From Reyranella sp. (GTDB lineage Bacteria > Pseudomonadota > Alphaproteobacteria > Reyranellales > Reyranellaceae), in NCBI RefSeq assembly GCF_004297265.1, contig NZ_SCUT01000021.1, forward strand, positions 1 to 64,000: a stretch of 64,000 bases of DNA, given 5' to 3'. The translations under genes and the position numbers were made by a program. Below the pieces are notes generated by a model, which searched no databases, was not told the DNA's origin, and saw nothing but the letters and a program-made list of their open reading frames with translations. Within the stretch, counting starts at the first letter, position 1. Each line of letters begins with the position of its first letter. This document shows, in pieces, positions 61,835 through 64,000 of this stretch.

Positions 61835-64000
61835 ATGAGCACCGTCACCCCCGTTCCTCTCGTCTTCGGCGATTACGCCCTCGAGGACCGCTACCGGCTC
61901 GGCAAGGGCCGCGTCTACATGACCGGCATCCAGGCGCTGGTACGCCTGCCGATGATGCAGCGCCAGCGCGATCTCGCCGCCGGCCTCAACACCGGAGGGT
62001 TCATCTCCGGCTATCGCGGCTCGCCGCTCGGCATGTACGACAACGCGCTGTGGGGCGCTAAACGGTACCTGAAAGACAACAACATCCACTTCCAGCCCGG
62101 CCTCAACGAGGATCTCGCAGCAACCGCCGTCTGGGGCAGCCAGCAGACCAACCTGTTCCCCGGCGCCAAGGTCGATGGCGTCTTCTCGATCTGGTACGGC
62201 AAGGGCCCGGGCGTCGACCGCTCTATGGACGTGTTGAAGCACGGCAACGCCGCCGGCACCTCGCCGCATGGCGGCGTGATCGCGCTGGCCGGCGACGACC
62301 ATGGCTGCCAGTCCTCGACCCTGCCGCACCAGAGCGAGCAGGTCTTTGCCGCGGCGATGATCCCGGTCGTCAATCCGGCGACCGTCCAGGAATATCTCGA
62401 CTACGGCATCCTGGGTTTTGCCCTGTCGCGCTATTCGGGCTGCTGGGTCGGCTTCAAGGCGATCTCCGAAACGGTCGAGAGCGGCGCTTCGGTCTGGGTC
62501 GATCCCGAGCGCGCCCAGATCATGATGCCGACCGACTTCCAGCTGCCGCCGGGCGGGCTGGGCATCCGCAATCCCGACCCGCCGCTGGAAGCGGAGAAGC
62601 GCCTGCACGGACCGAAGATGGCGGCGGTCGCCGCCTTCGTGCGCGCCAACGGCTTCGACCGGACCGTGATCGAGCCGACGGAGACCGGCACCAAGGCCCG
62701 CATCGGCATCATGACGACGGGCAAGGCCTATCTCGACACGCGCCAGGCGCTGGAGGATCTCGGCATCGACGACGCCCGCGCCCGCGCGCTCGGCATCCGC
62801 CTCTACAAGGTCGGCGTGACCTGGCCGCTGGAGGCCGAAGGCGCGCGCCGCTTCGCCGAAGGGCTGCAGGAAGTCATCGTCGTCGAGGAGAAGCGCTCGA
62901 ACCTCGAGGACCAGCTTCTGCGCATCCTCTATCACCTGCCGGCCGACCGCCGTCCGGTGGTGATCGGCAAGGCCGACGAGAGCGGCCGCATCATCCTGCC
63001 CAGCGAGGGCGAGCTCACGCCGACCGGCGTGGCCATGGTGATTGCCGGCCGCCTGATGAAGCACGAGGGCGAATCGCCCGAGCTGCGCCAGCGCCTCGCG
63101 CGCCTCGAAGCCAAGGAGAAGCTGCTGTCGGCGCCGCCGCCCAAGGTCGCGCGCACGCCGTTCTTCTGCTCGGGCTGCCCGCACAACACCTCGACCAAGG
63201 TGCCGGAAGGCAGCCGCGCCATGGCCGGCATCGGGTGCCACGGCATGGCAATCTGGATGCCCGAGCGCCGTACCTCGCTGATCAGCCACATGGGTGGCGA
63301 GGGCGTGGGCTGGGTCGGCCAGGCGCCGTTCCATTCCGACAACCACATCTTCCAGAACCTGGGCGACGGCACCTATTACCATTCCGGCCTGATGGCGATC
63401 CGCCAGTCGGCCGCCGCCGGCGTCAACATCACCTACAAGATCCTGTTCAACGACGCGGTCGCCATGACCGGCGGCCAGCCGCACGACGGGCCGCTCACGG
63501 TTCCCGAGATCACGCGGCAGGTCGAGGCCGAGGGCGCGAAGAAGGTCGTCGTCGTCACCGACGAGCCGGACAAGTACCCGATGAATGCGGGCTTCGCTCA
63601 TGGCGTCACGATCCGCCATCGCGACGAGCTCGACGCCGTGCAGCGCGAGCTGCGCGAGATCCCCGGTCTCACCGTGCTCGTCTACGACCAGACCTGCGCC
63701 GCCGAGAAGCGCCGCCGCCGCAAGCGCGGCACATTCCCCGATCCCGACCGGCGCGTCTTCATCAACGACGCGGTCTGCGAAGGCTGTGGCGACTGCTCGG
63801 AGAAGAGCAACTGCGTGTCGGTGAAGCCGCTCGAGACCGAGCTCGGCCGCAAGCGCCAGATCGACCAGAGCAATTGCAACAAGGACTTCTCCTGCGTGAA
63901 CGGCTTCTGCCCGAGCTTCGTGTCGGTGCGCGGCGGCGTTCCCGCCAAGGCCCGCCGTCCGAAGCTCGAGGTGGTGAAGGACGATCCCTTCGCGTCGCTC
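61835..64000 (+). CDS. Indolepyruvate ferredoxin oxidoreductase (fused large type), 5' part
   Basis: The first 722 codons are in the window and the gene runs on past the end. It begins with FGDYALEDRYRLGKGRVYMT and has the pyrimidine- and TPP-domain motifs FISGYRGSPLGMYDNALWG, GKGPGVDRSMDVLKHGN, ALAGDDHGCQSSTLPHQSE, FFCSGCPHNTSTK, GIGCHGMAIW and NDAVAMTGGQPHDG. A Cys cluster CEGCGDCSEKSNC follows. These proteins of about 1150-1200 residues oxidatively decarboxylate aryl pyruvates from aromatic amino acids. An ATG at 61835 follows GGAGGGCTCC. Confidence 0.93.
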   Translation, partial: MSTVTPVPLVFGDYALEDRYRLGKGRVYMTGIQALVRLPMMQRQRDLAAGLNTGGFISGYRGSPLGMYDNALWGAKRYLKDNNIHFQPGLNEDLAATAVWGSQQTNLFPGAKVDGVFSIWYGKGPGVDRSMDVLKHGNAAGTSPHGGVIALAGDDHGCQSSTLPHQSEQVFAAAMIPVVNPATVQEYLDYGILGFALSRYSGCWVGFKAISETVESGASVWVDPERAQIMMPTDFQLPPGGLGIRNPDPPLEAEKRLHGPKMAAVAAFVRANGFDRTVIEPTETGTKARIGIMTTGKAYLDTRQALEDLGIDDARARALGIRLYKVGVTWPLEAEGARRFAEGLQEVIVVEEKRSNLEDQLLRILYHLPADRRPVVIGKADESGRIILPSEGELTPTGVAMVIAGRLMKHEGESPELRQRLARLEAKEKLLSAPPPKVARTPFFCSGCPHNTSTKVPEGSRAMAGIGCHGMAIWMPERRTSLISHMGGEGVGWVGQAPFHSDNHIFQNLGDGTYYHSGLMAIRQSAAAGVNITYKILFNDAVAMTGGQPHDGPLTVPEITRQVEAEGAKKVVVVTDEPDKYPMNAGFAHGVTIRHRDELDAVQRELREIPGLTVLVYDQTCAAEKRRRRKRGTFPDPDRRVFINDAVCEGCGDCSEKSNCVSVKPLETELGRKRQIDQSNCNKDFSCVNGFCPSFVSVRGGVPAKARRPKLEVVKDDPFASL

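Overview
The window is a GC-rich (roughly two-thirds G+C by eye), gene-dense chromosomal segment with short intergenic gaps, many ATGA/GTGA/TGATG start-stop overlaps and frequent GTG/TTG starts. Gene content (petABC cytochrome bc1 operon, long-form L25, aerobic HemF, many Bug/TctC-type binding proteins, PaiB, SxtJ/DUF5989, DUF6111-like protein) points to a free-living aerobic alphaproteobacterium, probably a Rhodospirillales/Reyranella-like soil or freshwater heterotroph. The taxon is an inference. I see no rRNA, tRNA, CRISPR array, integrase or transposase, and no gap longer than about 200 bp between genes.

Layout. 1-2 kb: end of a peptide-type ABC permease and a fused two-domain ABC ATPase. 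1.9-6.7 kb (minus): SsuABC/TauABC-like importer operon containing an amidohydrolase, with a 25-bp perfect palindrome upstream, then a divergent alpha/beta hydrolase. 7.7-13.8 kb: purB, an AidB-type acyl-CoA dehydrogenase, a MATE exporter and an M81 peptidase. 14-17.5 kb: housekeeping block prs-rplY-pth-ychF. 17.6-21 kb: PhoX-like phosphatase divergent from a phytase-like secreted protein. 21.2-25.9 kb (minus): tripartite tricarboxylate transporter (TctA, TctB, two tandem TctC paralogues) and PaiB. 26-28.8 kb: dienelactone hydrolase, class III CoA-transferase and CitE-like lyase. 28.8-31.5 kb (minus): cytochrome bc1 operon. 31.6-33 kb: trmL-hemF. 33-36.7 kb (minus): an operon with a NUDIX CoA pyrophosphatase, a DUF6111-like protein, CCA nucleotidyltransferase, a membrane protein and a stand-alone SMC-like ATPase. 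36.8-43.6 kb: MoxR-DUF58-BatA/DUF4159-VWA operon. 43.7-48.7 kb: LacI-controlled divergent cluster (Bug protein and SDR one way, Baeyer-Villiger monooxygenase and VOC protein the other). 48.9-53 kb: pirin, two SDRs, an exported unknown, a DsbA-family isomerase and an OmpA-like protein. 53-56.6 kb (minus): SxtJ, DUF5989/SxtK-like microprotein, NodU-type carbamoyltransferase and quinone oxidoreductase. 56.6-61.7 kb: TetR regulator, HAD hydrolase, recX, arsC, a membrane/[2Fe-2S]/adenylate cyclase fusion, a TPR protein and DUF805. 61.8 kb to the end: 5' part of a large indolepyruvate ferredoxin oxidoreductase.

The most distinctive content is: (i) intergenic structured DNA, especially a 108-bp multi-hairpin repeat present twice (21.07 and 51.03 kb) with compensatory base changes, and several hairpins whose left arm is the last codons and stop of a gene; (ii) the LacI/BVMO cluster with two matching operators; (iii) the SxtI/J/K-like membrane carbamoylation module; (iv) a predicted redox- or haem-sensing adenylate cyclase. 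Most metabolic genes are ordinary members of known families whose exact substrates cannot be read from sequence.
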